Of a stretch of DNA of 64,000 nucleotides, positions 21,540-34,671 are shown one piece after another (the stretch's first letter is position 1; each line of letters begins with the position of its first letter). Location of the stretch: NCBI GenBank assembly GCA_037576195.1, contig CM075102.1:12276001-12340000 (forward strand). The letters run 5' to 3'. The notes under the pieces are model-generated. The model saw only the letters and a list, made by a program, of their open reading frames with translations. It ran no database searches and was not told the DNA's origin. The translations under genes and the position numbers were made by a program. Origin of the DNA: Phytoseiulus persimilis (taxonomy: Eukaryota; Arthropoda; Arachnida; Mesostigmata; Phytoseiidae).

Positions 21540-23115
21540 AGCAAGATCGATCTTGCCCAACAACAGGTTCTTCGCGCTTCTTCTGCTCGATTTTCCCGAA
21601 CGGTCTCCCGTCGAGATACTCGGTCCTATCATCCGTTCTTATCTTCCTCACCTTCAGTCCGGAGTCCCGTTCATCGTACTCAAGGGAATCCACTAGTTTC
21701 TCAATACTTCAGATTTCATCCTCATGAACGCTTCTGGGGTCTTTTGTGAGGAATCGTTAACAAATACTATGAAGAAGCGGTGTCCCCCCAGTTCTAACTT
21801 GAGTCATCGGGCCATATGGGTCGTAGGTCACCAGTTCCAGTTTCAACCGGGAAATCGCATCGACAGCTCGAGTTTCACGAATGAAGGATGGATTGAGCTT
21901 CAACCTGAACTCCGACTGAATCTGGGCCGAGCTGCTCAACAGGCGATTCTCTCATCCATCATTATTCCTACCTTGCCGGGCTCCCGCCCGTAGTCATTCC
22001 GTAACGGACTCGGATGTTGGAAATCCGAATATCCTTCGTTTCCATACTGCACGAGGAAAGCAGCACCTGCCAGTGGTGGGGACCACATGATCAACGCCAT
22101 TCACAAGCCCCTCCGGAAGTTCCTCCACTCCTCCAGGGCCGTGATGAACCGGCCTCCGGTGCTAGATGTCTTTCGCAACATGTCGTGGGAAACGCTTGCG
22201 ATTCTCCATCTCCCGCCAGGAAGTCGCCTTTCTCCGAGTCGAACATCACATGGAGCCCTCTTTCCGTAAACGGTTTCACTGGAACCAAGCACTGGAACAT
22301 CGCATAATTCGATAAACTGAAACTCCATAGGCGTGAACATCTCGATCGAGGGAGGCGAACAGATTCCTCTGTCCGGTCTTATGCACACTAGCTCCGGGAT
22401 CCATATCGAACCAATCGAACGCAGAACATGATGCGATCTTTGCTGTTGACGGGTGCACGAGGAGCCGCTAGACGTGCGCGCGCGTTCCCCAGGCTCGAAA
22501 CACTGTGTCGATCCCCCGTCCGACCGCCCTCTCTGTGGCTCGTCCCGATCAAGACATCCACGTCCTCCCCTCAGTTGTCCCCGATCGGGGGTGAAAATTC
22601 TTTGGCGAAGATCAAGCCCTGCCGAGTATCGCTGGCTCAGAGACGTCAGGGCACCGTGATCTCCTTGCTGATATGAGTCTTCAGGTCAGGACAGTCGATA
22701 TGTTCGAGGCTAGTCAGTTCCTCGAGGAGTGACATCTCCAGATGGATCCCGCGTGGTTGATACAGGGTTTCAAGTGTTTCCCAGATCTTCTTCCGGACAT
22801 ATCGTCCCAGATCGAAGAGAGTTGATGGCTCTTGATCCCCGAAACGATTGCGGCTCGAGCGCGTTCGTTTCGATGGATATCGATTTTCGAGTTCAGATCG
22901 ATTCCCGCGAAGGGCCAACTTCCGCATGGGACCGATTCCAGCGTAGAGGCTGTGATCCTGTGGCCTCTGCTCTGGGTGCCCCTCGCTACGCTCGCGAAAG
23001 ATTTCAATTCTAATTCTGTGTAGACACCATGAGTCACCGTGTTTTCTCGCATCTTGTGGATAAGAGAAGTTACAAAAGCCACTCCGTACCAAATGGATAC
23101 ACGCGCATTTCTCAT
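21540..23115 (-). mobile_element. Decayed Ty1/copia retrotransposon (gag, protease, integrase start)
   Basis: On the minus strand, in the right order but in several frames with stops: a gag (UBN2-type) part reading ARAAIVSGIKSHQL, then KIWETLETLYQ and LEELTSLEHID (about 22700-22860); an aspartic-protease core remnant MDPGASVHKTGQRNLF (about 22390), compared with the family DSGAS.HMTG; a gag-pre-integrase-like TERGLHVMFDSEKGDFL (about 22220); and the integrase opening LKLELVTYDPYGPM followed by YFIVFVNDSSQKTPEAFM and KIRTDDRTEYLDG (about 21600-21850). The catalytic Asp of the protease has shifted to a Pro context and no reverse transcriptase or RNase H is visible, nor are LTRs. It is an old, inactive copy. 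Confidence 0.75.
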
Positions 23116-23232
23116 CCGCGCTGAAATCGGCTTTACCGATCTCGCGCGAGGATTGCTCTGTGCGGAAATTTGCCGTCACCCGATTCTCAACCTCTCGACT
23201 TTCTCCCATGAGTCACAGTTGGATGATGGGTC

Positions 23233-23616
23233 CTAATGGCGGATCGCCAGTCCACTTTCTTCTCCGACTCCTTGTCCGGCATGGTGGCGATTCCACCTCT
23301 TCTCATTCGACGTTCTCAGACTCCGGTTGGTTCCGCAAAGTTCTGCTCGCCTGTCCTCGAGATATATCCGATCGAGTAGAATCCGCTGGGGGGTCGTGTC
23401 CTGCGCGAACCAGATGACTTCCTCGGCTTCCCGAGAGTGGAATCGTGATTCCGGCTGTGAGGACACGCGGGAACTCTCGATATTGTCTGACCCAGACGTT
23501 TCGAAAAGACCGGACTCAAGCCTGCTCGATATTCTGGTTTGGATCCTCATCCTTGCCATCGACGACGCCAGCAGCACAGCCGATGTTACCACAATGACGC
23601 ACAGCGACAATTTCAT
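23233..23616 (-). CDS. Hypothetical small secreted protein (weak)
   Basis: A 127-codon frame from an ATG at 23616. The first 21 residues (MKLSLCVIVVTSAVLLASSM) look like a cleavable signal peptide; the remainder is polar, rich in Arg, Ser and Glu, with a single Cys, and matches nothing I know. It sits directly upstream of the copia remnant on the same strand and could be a chance frame. There is no TATA or poly(A) evidence. Confidence 0.2.
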   Translation of the reverse strand: MKLSLCVIVVTSAVLLASSMARMRIQTRISSRLESGLFETSGSDNIESSRVSSQPESRFHSREAEEVIWFAQDTTPQRILLDRIYLEDRRAELCGTNRSLRTSNEKRWNRHHAGQGVGEESGLAIRH

Positions 23617-23745
23617 GGCCGGGAAAGCGACTTGACCGCGTTGTGCGCTTATCCCTTGTTGGGATACAGCAGGAAAGATACTGACATTGCTGCGACGTCG
23701 TTACGAAAGAAATCTCTCATATTCAGTAAGGAGAACCATTGCTGA

Positions 23746-25133
23746 GCATTCGGAGAAGGACGTGCCTTAGCGTGTGCGTCGTTGGATCCTAACAGGGCCC
23801 AACGACGAGCTCTGGGTAGCGCTCCGCTGTCGGCTTGATTGCGAAATCGATCGCTCAGTTATCTCTGTGTATAAGAATCAGGGATCTGTATGTTTGTTTG
23901 TGATATGACTTCGATGGACTTCGCTCCACCCTCAACCTAGTCAGTCGAGAAAAAACTCTATGAGGTTCGTAGACAATTCAGGTCTTTGCGAGACCCTGCC
24001 CCGAAGGAGCGCAACCGGCTTTCCCAAAAACGCGAGTGTGTACCTTCTCGGGAACACGGCGATCCCGATAAGCAATCACCGAATTACCTGAGCCTGGGAA
24101 TCATTGTTTCTCATTGAGGAGGGTCAGCACACTGAAGATTCTTATTTCCGTCCCCGAGCACCACCTCTGCTCAACCATGGAAAACGCGGGCTACAAACCT
24201 CGTATAGAGTGATCTCCTTGGGATCAGCGGCGGATAACGATACCATTGTCAAAGAATGGCCCGTCGCGTATCTTTCATCTCAAGCCGGTAGATTGCGCGA
24301 AGGGGAATCGTTCCCACGCTTGCACAATGGGATGGAATAGGCTATCGACGTCATGCGCGCATCGCCAAATCACTGCTCCCGTTATCTTGGAAGCTGGAAC
24401 TACCTGCATGATTCGATGGCTCGTGTGGTTGATTCACTACTAGCCCGCTATTTTGTTTCCTACTCCAAGAGAGGATACGAAGAGCTTCGCACGAGAAAGC
24501 GCACTTCGGAATTTTCCTGATGAGTGACCTACCGGCAGCTCAGGTCCAACTCTCAATGGAATGGAGGGCCTGCGATTGTTTGGAGGCGAGGCTTATCATT
24601 AAATCACCACCAAAATCGCAGTGGAGGAGGAGTTCGGAAGGATCTGTCCTCAGAGCGTAATCATAAAATCGTACGTAATCATAAAATTTCTTCAACATGG
24701 ATCCCCGCAAGATCAATTCCCTGGATGCCCCTCTAGACATGATATTCTAGTCCTTGATGGGGTGAGGAGTGGTTTTCAGGGGAAGTCCCGGATTATCTTC
24801 CCGAGATGAGGAGTGGAGGCCAACTATCCAGGTTGCCTGAACTTCAATGGATCAGAGACGGAAAGGATAACTCAAAATCTCAACGGGTCAACTCCGAGTC
24901 AGGAGCATCGTTCGCATCCCTATACTTCAAGAACTAACGACTCCGGGTACTGGCAGTTGCTGTTCCGGAAGCGAACCGCGCAGAATGGAAGCGTTAACTT
25001 TTTCAACTCCGAAACGAGCAGCCTCCACCTCTCCCATCCTCAGCGGCTAACTGATTCCTCCAAAGCTCCTCCAGTGACAGGGAATCAGCGCAGAATAAGT
25101 CATCAAGATTTACCGTAACAAGATTTATTCAAA
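23746..25133. other. Intergenic, nothing recognised
   Basis: Only short, motif-free frames on both strands. AATAAA on the minus strand at 25134-25139, just to the right, could serve the zinc-finger gene. Confidence 0.45.
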
Positions 25134-25368
25134 GGCAGTAGTTATTACAATGAGCCTAACAATGATACGAGTTGCTCGCTACTGTTCTGCGTGGATGCGG
25201 TGGGCTTCATAACAGTTTAATTCTACCTACACCGAACGAGGATGTAACTCAGCGATTTCATTATATGTGACATTATTCCGAGTGGGTAGATGATTTCTCA
25301 TGAAGTTGGATGCATTCCTCAACTACTCCAGCGGAGCGAACTCAGCGCGTCGTAGTCTCCAAGGAAGC

Positions 25369-25943
25369 TCAGTAGTATAGATTCTCCACGTCTTCATTCG
25401 GATGTTCTTTCACGACATGGTACTTAATCTTGTATCGTCTCTGGAAAGTGAGTGGACACAGCGGGCATCTGCAAAAACACGAAGCGTCACGAGAATAAAA
25501 AAAAAGTGGAGCCTGTAACGGTTCATCGGTCTGGGTCCCGTCGATTCTCAACTGCGAACGGCTCCGGTCCGAAACTAACCTAAAGGGTTTGATCTTCGAA
25601 TGTTTGATTTCATGCCTAAAATAGTGGCTCGGAGCATTCGTTGTGTAGTCGCACTGGGCGCATTTGATCATCTTCTTCTGTCGTCCTTCGATGTCCACGT
25701 AGCAAATTAGCTTTTGATCTATGTTGTTCCAGCCGTTGACCTAGAAAGCTCGAAATTTCAGGCAGGACGGAGAATCGCGTCCCTTGGAGCCATGCTCCAT
25801 CAGGGGCTGGTTCGTTCGAGAAGTGAGTGGGGGGAGCAATCTTTCCATACCCTGGTAAAGGCGTCGTCAGGGGGACTTACCTTGCACCATTGGTTGCCAC
25901 CCAGATAAGGAGTCATCGACAGGGCGTTGGTGAGAGAATTCAT
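25369..25943 (-). CDS. Small C2H2 zinc-finger protein (three exons, 5' end uncertain)
   Basis: Exons on the minus strand: 25943-25881, 25740-25580, 25468-25369 (324 nt, 107 residues). Donors AAG|GTAAGT and TAG|GTTAGT and acceptors TTCTAG and TTTGCAG fit, and phases agree. Two fingers are seen: CAQCDYTTNAPSHYFRHEIKH, then the linker SKIKPFR, which is split by the second intron, then CPLCPLTFQRRYKIKYHVVKEH. The intact KPFRCPLC linker across the splice is strong support. This is presumably a nuclear DNA-binding protein. With only two fingers and a short N terminus it is either a small regulator or the last exons of a longer gene whose upstream exons I did not find; the ATG at 25943 is the nearest in-frame start. 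Confidence 0.6.
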
Positions 25944-28900
25944 GAGAGATGAACTCAACGGTGTTATAGGAGCAGCTGTAAATCCGAAATTCCTCTTAAG
26001 GGCTGAAACCGCACGACTCCACCATGACGGAGAGTCAGTCAGCGCGTGCAAAAGGACCTGTGTGCATGCGAGGGTTAGTCCTACTCGGCGATTCTATAGA
26101 TGGAGATTCATGCACAGCAAACGGAGCTTTATTACACGGTCACACAGCCGTCGAACGGTACACATCTCCTCACTAAGCGATGGTTATACGGCGCACGAAA
26201 AACAAAGCTTCAACTCGATGAAGCCCAGCGGAAAAGCCCTGGAAGCAAAAGTTGCGTTAGTTCCAAACCCTTCACCCCGCGCACTCGGATCCACTCGCAA
26301 ACCGCACGACAAGGAAGCCAGAAACCCAGAAGCCTGACGACTTGGTATTGACATTTGCTGAAGCAACGCGTTGATTGTTATTGTTGTCGAGTGTGCCACG
26401 GTCTCACACCGCGTCAAATGTTATCGAAGACACATGCCGCGGGTTGCATGTGGTCACATTCTTGCCTCCGGAAGCAGCTCGCGATCGAGCGACTCGGCGA
26501 ATGCCTCCCATGCGTCGAATACGCAAGAGCGAGGCGTCGTTGCCGGATCAATCGGGTTGATTCAGTTGCGCGGAAGCTCCTTGTGATCTGCGGAGCCGAC
26601 ATCGCAGCCCGCTGTAAAGAAGAGTTCTCGGATGAAATGGAAAGCGGAGCCAGGGTTGAAGTCGCAGCGGCTCGGATTCCGCGAGGATTGAGACCAATTT
26701 CGATTTGCGGCACAGGAATATTTGTCAGAGCTTCCGGAACAGCTGAAATTCTCGCGGACGAGCACGAACGGCGAGGAATCTCGCACTGGTCCTCCGATTC
26801 GTTCAACCCCTCGACCAGGAGCGTTGCCCAACCGAGGGAGTTCAGAGAAGTGAGCATGGAGAAAAGAAACGCGAACCACCTTGCTCCAACCACCTGAGGA
26901 TCACAGTAAGAAGCACGGAGCGACACACTCCTCCTAAGCGCTCGAACATCGAGGAGTTGAGGACGGAGCGACGAACGATCGCTGGACGAGGAACCACTGA
27001 AGAGCTGAGGCATCCAAGATTGCACGAGGCAACACGCTGACGACTGGATGCCATCTCGGCGTCGGTGGCCATGACAGATCGGAGCCAAACCAAATCAAAC
27101 CCCAGCTCTAGCCCCAGAGACGGTGCTAGAGCGCTCCTCTCTCCCCGACCACCACTCGCCCCTGGAGAGCCAGTCAACAGAAAGAGCGGCGGTCGCCGCT
27201 GCTACTTCTGCTGCTGCTTCTGTATGCCCGCCTGCCTGCCTGCCGGCCGGCCTGGACCTGGCGGCCACGGCGTAGAGCGCGTCGGCAAGAAAAACATCGG
27301 CAGCAGCGACGGCATCGGCCAAGAGAACCGGAGCCAAGCGGAGGGTCGGCACACCACTGCCGTCGCCACAATCACTGCCAGCAGCGGCAACAGCAACCCC
27401 CGGTCGCTCGACCGGTCGTTTGGGGTTGGCGAATATTCTGCTGCCAACCCGAGCTGGCTTGTTGGCTCTTCTGCGTACCTCCCACAAAAGCAATCTTCGG
27501 TTGCTCGGTTGGTCCGAGGCTCACCATCGCCACCAAGTCAAGCGACTGCCGCTGAAGCGGAGTTCGCTGGTATTGATGATGACGACAAAAGCCCAAGCTT
27601 CCCCGACCGAGTCGGCATGACGCGTTGGCCAACGCGAACCCCCGAAACTTCGAGGAGCCAGTGCAGAGGTGGAAGTTTCTAGAGAAACGGGTTCCGGCAA
27701 ATGCAAGATTTCCTTCTCGGGGAATTTCTGCTCGGGAGGGATACATGATTCGAGAAAGTGGTCTTTCCACCCTTGTCCGCTCCTGAGGGACTTGCATGCC
27801 CATAAATGAGCAATCGAGCGCGGATAAGCGCTCTCATCCCGCGAGGATTCCCGCCTCACACGCTTGAGAACTGCCTTGTTTCGCTTCAATCATCCATTTC
27901 CGGCCGTTCCTCATGCTGCGTTCTTGGTATACGTATTCGGGTTGAGTGCTGGTGTGCGGGAACATCGCATTCGGGCTAAAATCATCACAGAAACGGGGGA
28001 AAATCGTCAATGCGATACAAAGTTCGCCATCCCTGATGGAGAATTCATAGAGGTGGAAAGCCTTGGATATTCTGCTCCCATGGAGGGGGTCACTCTGACG
28101 ACTCCTCGGGAAGAACATGGATCTCACTTGGAACTTGTTTCGAAGTTTGCGATCCAATACACTCATGCTCGAAGCAGCTCTTACGGCAATTTGAGTGTGA
28201 CATGGAAATATTGGAGCTTCAGCACGCTCGATGTATCGATCAAAGCTCATCCAACAGAATATCTGATAATATGATGAGCATGAAAGCGAACGACGATCAG
28301 GTTCGGCTCACAGGTCATACTGAGGTTCCCCTCCGAACTCTCTCAACCGAGCGAATCCGAGTTTACCGAGGGTGACGTCGTTCGAAGGTGGAAATCTTTA
28401 GGTCAAAGACCCTAGTTGGCACTAGGTCGACTCCACCGCCCAGCTCGGATCTTTTGTTTCGATATCGATCGAGGTCGAGTCCTGAGCTTCATTGCTTCAC
28501 TGTTTTTTCCGTGCTGAACGTTTGTTTGCTCCTTTCACGCCGGACTCTAGTCCGAGCTCCCCTCGCTAGACGAACCAGAAATGAAAACTCACAGATGCTC
28601 ATCTGCGCAGGGAGCGAAGCGTTCCAGTTCCATCAGCTGATTGATGGAGAATTTGAGTTCTTTCGAAACTAGATCTTTTTTCTGCGTCCAACGAAGGGAT
28701 GACTCGCAAGCGGGGAGACCACGTAGTCTTCGAAAAGTTACACGAGATCTCTGAAAATTCGGTTACCATTGTTAGGGCTAGGGCCAGCGTCCGTTCGATG
28801 GCAACCTCCGGGAATGCGCACGACGCTCTCGCACGAAGCACACTTTCCGCTGATCGATACGAACTTCCAAATCGCGGGGAACTAGCAACCGATCGATGTT

Positions 28901-31900
28901 CACTGAGAGCCACTTGAAGTCGTCTTCCATGAAGCAGTCCGCCTGACCGGAACTACTCGCACCAAAGAAATCTGGAGGCAACACTCGAATTTGTTGTGAA
29001 AGCGGCAAGCTTTTTTGGCGCCTAGAAGTTCGTCCATGTGTGTTGTGGCGCTGCCTGCCGCAGCCGGAGTGGCCGCCGCTGCCGAGAGAAGCGAATGGCT
29101 CGCACTACTACAACAGCTCCTCCGTGGGGCAGCCACGAAAACTGCCAAACGCAGGCAGCGTAGGTCGCTTTCACTCCGGTGGTGGAAGCTCCTTGTCGCA
29201 TCGACAAGGCTGCTTGGTCGGTGGGTTTGTTCGTGTCGACGACGACGTTCGCTCCAGACGTCGCTGCCGCCGATACCATCGTCGTTATGGTGTGCCTTTA
29301 CCATCTGCCATGCTCGGCAACGGCTCACCGCGCCAACGGCTACCAGATTTCATACGAATTCTCAGTAAGCGGCCCTGACACGCGGTCGAAGCTACCTACT
29401 GTACTTCGGGTTTCAGGCGCGTCATGATTAGAAGAAAAACCTGATTACGGGATCCGCCAGAATCTTTCTTCTCCATTCTGTCGATTGGGGTTATTTCTCC
29501 CGAGCGTGCCCGAGAAAGACGTTCACGAGTACCACGCCGGAGAGCAAAGGAGATTTCGCCGTCGTCGAAGTCGGTTCAGATTTGGGAAAATTATTCATTC
29601 GCAAGTATTCCTTCATCTCGAATCTTCTTGCTCCTCGAACCCCGGTTCCATTTCTCTGATTTCTCTGATGATTGTTTGTGGTGGAGATCGCAACGATGCG
29701 TATTCGAAAAACCAATGCTCTAAAAGAGCTCATATAACGGAGCCTCGGTGTGTTTCTATAGATGAAAGCTTCCCTTGAAGTAATTACCTCAGACACCGAT
29801 CCGCCTGATCCGCTGGAGCTCGTCAGCTACCCAGCTCTCAACTTGACAGCCAGCGTTATTTGTGGCTTTCATACCAATCACCATCTTCGACTAATGATCA
29901 AGTTGTTCGCACGGGAGAAAGAATCAACAATCGGCCAGACTATTGGATTCTCGCAGGAACTGACTGTGAGACGGTTCTCGCTCTCTTCTGAGTGCTTTTC
30001 GTTCGACATTGCTCGACGCAGGAATTCCGTGGTTAATCTTGTTCGAAGTAGATTCGGAGAAACCGCAATCCCCATTGACTTGACCAAAACACCGGCTCGC
30101 AGCAGCACTGACCGCGCAGCTGGAACCCAGACTAGCCAGAGCGGACGACGCCGGTTTCGAGGGGTGAATAGCTACGCTTCGGATCCGATGCTTGTAGGAT
30201 CACAATCAGTGGTCAAACACCCCGATGAATCTGTATCTTCTCTTCAGTGCTAAGCACGGTGCTGGGGCGAGGAAGCTTGATGCCGGCGAGGCTGTTCTGC
30301 GGGAATCGCCCAAGAGCAGGACGGGAACTCTTAGGCCTCCACGCACTCCCATAGTTCTAGTTTTCCTTCGTTCCGCTATATTTTGATTTTGATCTCCTGT
30401 GGAGCTGCACGAATGGAGAAGGGTGTACATATCGCCTCGGGCGTCATTGGCACGGCAGACACGAAGCTGCAAAAGCAGCCGCTCGAAATCGTTAGCGCCG
30501 GGGTAGAGCCGATGCCCCAATGGAGAAACCCATACCTCGGGTCGCCAGCCCCAAGAGATCCGAAATCGGAATTGAAGAATCACCTTGAGAGAGAACGATT
30601 TCCCAACTCCCAAATTCCATCTCTGAACCTCTCATTTGGATCGTTTCCTCATGTTCCTCGTTTCGGTCGACAAAGAAGTCGAGTCACAGGATACGAGACT
30701 GAGAATCTGTGACGGCAACACAGCTGGCCCCTGAAGAAGAAGGAATTATGTGTTTTCCACTCAAGCCCAAACCGAATGGCACACCAGTTGCCGCAGAAAC
30801 GTCGGTTCCACTCCGAAGAGATTTTACGGAGTGCATAGGAGCTCGGATCCATTTCCGGTACCTGAGAAAATCTCTCACTGATAAATGCCACGTGGGTTAG
30901 ATACTTCATGAGCTCCCGTACTCGAGAGCTAACGAGAAATCGTTGCTGGTACGAGAATCTGTGCTGACTCGGCGTCGAAATCGAATTAATACCAGCTTCA
31001 AGGAACCCCCTATTGATCGGAAAAGGGACGCGTTTAGGGACTCCGCTTATCGGTACAGCCGGAGAGTAGCAATGATTCTTCGACTTCCATCAATCCATCC
31101 AGGTCGGTGGACAGGTGGATAAATTTTGCCTGAAATCATCACAGCGAGTGATCATTGAATGAACTCCATGCACGATTCCATTACCCGAATGACGATCATC
31201 AAGCGTCAAACCATCTACACATACAGATGCAGCGGCCTTAGTACAGCATCCACGTTGCTCGATGAACATCCCTCCACCAGGGGGAGCGAATCGAAGCGTC
31301 ATCTGTTCCTCACAGTGCTAAAAACAGCCGCGCCGGGGAGGACCCCGGGGGCACGAGATTCCTGAGAACTTGTCAATCCGGGCTCCTAGATAACCCTAGA
31401 CTTCGGATGGGGAGCTCGATGTCTGATCTTTGTCCTGAACATATTAAGCGACCGCAACCCCGCATGTTGAAGAGGTATAAAACATGAACCGAACGAATTC
31501 TTAACGGCGCAAATTCCTCGACGATTGACTTCTGGTGAATTTCGGGTTCGAGAGAAACTGGAGAGTTGACTCTGACTTGAAGTATGCCGAGCTTCGGGGT
31601 TCTCCAACCTTGATCCCGCGGAGCACCACAGTTTATGTTCCTGCGATATCTCAGAGATCTGTTCAACACTGAAACTCTCGTATCGCGATCGAGGCTGCTA
31701 GGCTGCTCCGAATTCAGCGTTAGAACAGAAACCTATACAGCAACTTCTGGAGGCTTTTGGGCAGGTTCAGGAGCCGTTTGCTTCATGCAGGACAGCGGGT
31801 AGGCCACCTTTCATGTGTCACCGATGGGCATTGAGCGCGGATGAGATGACCTATCTGACGGAATTCAGCCGGACACTTGTTAAACGCGAACTATTTCTTC

Positions 31901-34644
31901 CCTGTGTGACACCGCTGATGTCTCAACAAAGGCACATGGTCATTCATCCCAGGAATACGATTTGGGGTCGTGCATTTGGGACAAATGAGTGCACTCGATT
32001 CGCCGAACCTTTCGGGACACGTGAGGGAAATGGGCAGCTTCTGATCAATATGGTTTACCCCGATGGACATTTAGTTCGCTTCTGCCGTACAATCGCTGTA
32101 GTTTAGAGACTCCATTCCATCGAGACGATTCTTGTGGCGGTACAGTGAGGTTCAGAAAAATAGCCACACGCTCTCATACTGCGATCCATACCGCGGAAAG
32201 GGATCTCAAGTGGACAACGTAGCACTCAAAGCTTTTCCCCTGAATCGCTCATTCTGGGACGACGGCTTCTTCCCCTCCGTGATGAGATTAGAGTGCATCT
32301 CGATATTAACACACTCTCAGATGAACTTCATCCAAGGAACTGCAAAATACGCCGGTTTTTCTCTCTGCATAGGAGTGACTCTACTAACGGCAAGGACAGC
32401 GAGAAAGCGGAGTAACCGTAGAATCTGAAGAGGTAAATGCTGAGGAAGGGGGGAATTCCAGTTTTTCTCGGCTTTGGAATTTTCCGCTCAGCACAGGAAG
32501 CGAGCCTCGCGGGGAACGAATCTCGAATCGACGACAGGTGTGCCTATGAGCGTTGCGAGCTCCAACCTGGCGAGCTGCTGGAGTTTTGAATATGGTGGTT
32601 CTCTCGGAGGGTCTATTTTGCACAAATCTAGATGCGGAGTATTTTTGATCTGGAGATTTCTCGTCTTCTGCCCTTTACGGACGACATTTTTTCGGGCATC
32701 CGATAGTCGATCAACGTATCCATGCAATCAGACGTGGACGCTGTTATCCATAGGAATTCAAATGCGGGGAATGAGAGCCAATCATCCCATCAGCTCGCTC
32801 CAAGTGAGAGCTCTCTTTGGACATCTCGAGTGGGATAGCCCGCGTCAAACTCGCTCGGTGCACTGTCGAGCACGGACGGAACGAGGGCTCGTTCCTCTGT
32901 CAGAATGGGAAAGAAGGGAGGGCCGTCATCCACCCAACGAAGTGCTGGATGAGAGAATTCATATCTTTATCTCGTCGATCGAGACGGTCCGAGTCAGTCA
33001 GGATCGACTTGAAGAGTTTCCTACCGGAACTGTGGTTGTTGGATTTGTTGTTATCCACTACCAACTCGAGGAAGTGAGGTGCTCTGAGATTCGCATCCGA
33101 ACTCCCTTCCTGGACAGCCTATGCTACTCCAGGTCCTCCTGAAAGACCGCGAACTTGCGGAAGGACCCTCATCCAATTTTGGTATGGATCGATTCTTGAA
33201 CTTTCCTGAAATGCTCAGGAGTATCGATCTTTGAAACAGGATCGGTTGTGATGCCTCTGAGCGCTTGACCTGAGAGGGTTCCCATTTTCCTGTCAGATGG
33301 TCAAAGCTAAATTCAGAGATGAACATGATTCGCATTCGATTATTGGGGTCCGGATTCATGGACACCGATGCCGCAGACGCAACTGAATCCGGCTCTGAAA
33401 TTGAACTTGGACTCGAAGCCGGATCTATGTCTGTTTCGGATTCGGCTTCGAAAATTCCGAGGTGGTCGGATTCGGTTTTTCGAAAGTTCGTTCCGTAAGA
33501 TTCGGGAACGTCCACAGTACGGAGCATCGCGGAAACTGCGATAATTTGAGATGGGAAGTTCCGTCACTGAAAAGTCTAACTGGAAACGTCCGGAAATGAC
33601 TACCACAAATGGAAAGATATGGGCGAAAAGGCGTGATCAGTGAGGTTTTCGGTCGATATTTGGTGTCTCGGATGAGGAGCGTTCTTTGTCGACACTTTGC
33701 AATGCACATACCTGAACGGAGACACGACGGCTAAAATCAGGTCTCCCAGGGAGGGTGTCTCTCCCCCCCCCCTTAGACGCTCCTCTCAGTGCTCAGTACC
33801 ACTCAGCTCGATTTCATGTGAAACTCAGGAGTTCCGGCGTTCCTCTGGATGGAATATGTACATATCTGAGTTCACGAGCTTGTTGCGCTATTTGTGATGG
33901 AGTTTCCTCTCTCGTGAGAGTGTCAGCCCCGTAACTTTCGCTGAGCCGTCCAGTTTGACGGTGTCTTGAAAATGTCGGACTTGAAGCCGGGGAACAGCGT
34001 CGAGGATAAGCTCCCCGGGCAGATAGTCTTAGACCTCTGTGCAAAACGCCAAGAGCTTCCGAGTAGTCATCCGAGTATCAAAACCGGGTCCACCATCACC
34101 CTCTCGTTTCGCTGCTGAGATTTGGTCCTCGCTGGACGTCCTGAGCTAATTCGCGTTTGATGCGAGGCAATGTGCGATAGAAACACCAGAGTGTGTCAGC
34201 TTTGTGTCATAAGTCTGTTCAGACTGACACGAATTTCGCTCGTCTCAATCCATCGTTATGGAGTGTATTCAGGCGTAGCGAATGAAGATTGAGGATATTG
34301 TCGTTCTGTGCATTGAATTGGTCAGAACAAGAGAATCAGCAAGGGAACACAGACAGAGAGGCGCTGACTCGAGCCGTATCCGTATGAATTTATGATTCTG
34401 CGAGCAACACTCGATGTTGAATTCGAGCCGGAACCGGGGTTGACAATTCTCCAGGTTTTCGAGTTTAATTTATTCAATAGATCCGTATCGGCCGTCAAAT
34501 ACGTGCAATCCTCTTCACAATATTAGAGAGTGCTCAGGCGAGCGCAAAGAATGTTTTCTCCTAATGATCCGATCGGATTCACTCTCACCACGATCTTGAG
34601 GATCGCAGGGCAGTAACGAGGGGGGTTTGAGGACATATTGTATT
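25944..34644. other. 8.7 kb without a recognised gene; two GC-rich low-complexity patches
   Basis: The window's largest apparent gap. Patches at about 27090-27430 and 29015-29330 are rich in GCC/CTG-type words and so are open in several frames on both strands. Other long frames (26414-27088 minus, 26355-26897 plus, 29762-30253 plus, 31813-32106 plus, 32474-33142 plus) show no domain, signal peptide or splice partner I can identify. Unknown fast-evolving or lineage-specific genes, or UTR exons, could be hidden here. Confidence 0.4.
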
Positions 34645-34650
34645 TTTATT
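34645..34650 (-). terminator. Poly(A) signal of eIF3e
   Basis: AATAAA on the minus strand, about 25 bp past the eIF3e stop codon. Confidence 0.65.
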
Positions 34651-34671
34651 GATCGTAGGCGAGTACAAACA

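Noticed and set aside
26414-27088. 224-codon minus-strand frame
   Set aside because: It overlaps a 180-codon plus-strand frame, is GC-rich, and shows no domain, signal peptide or splice partner. It is kept only as part of the unexplained stretch.
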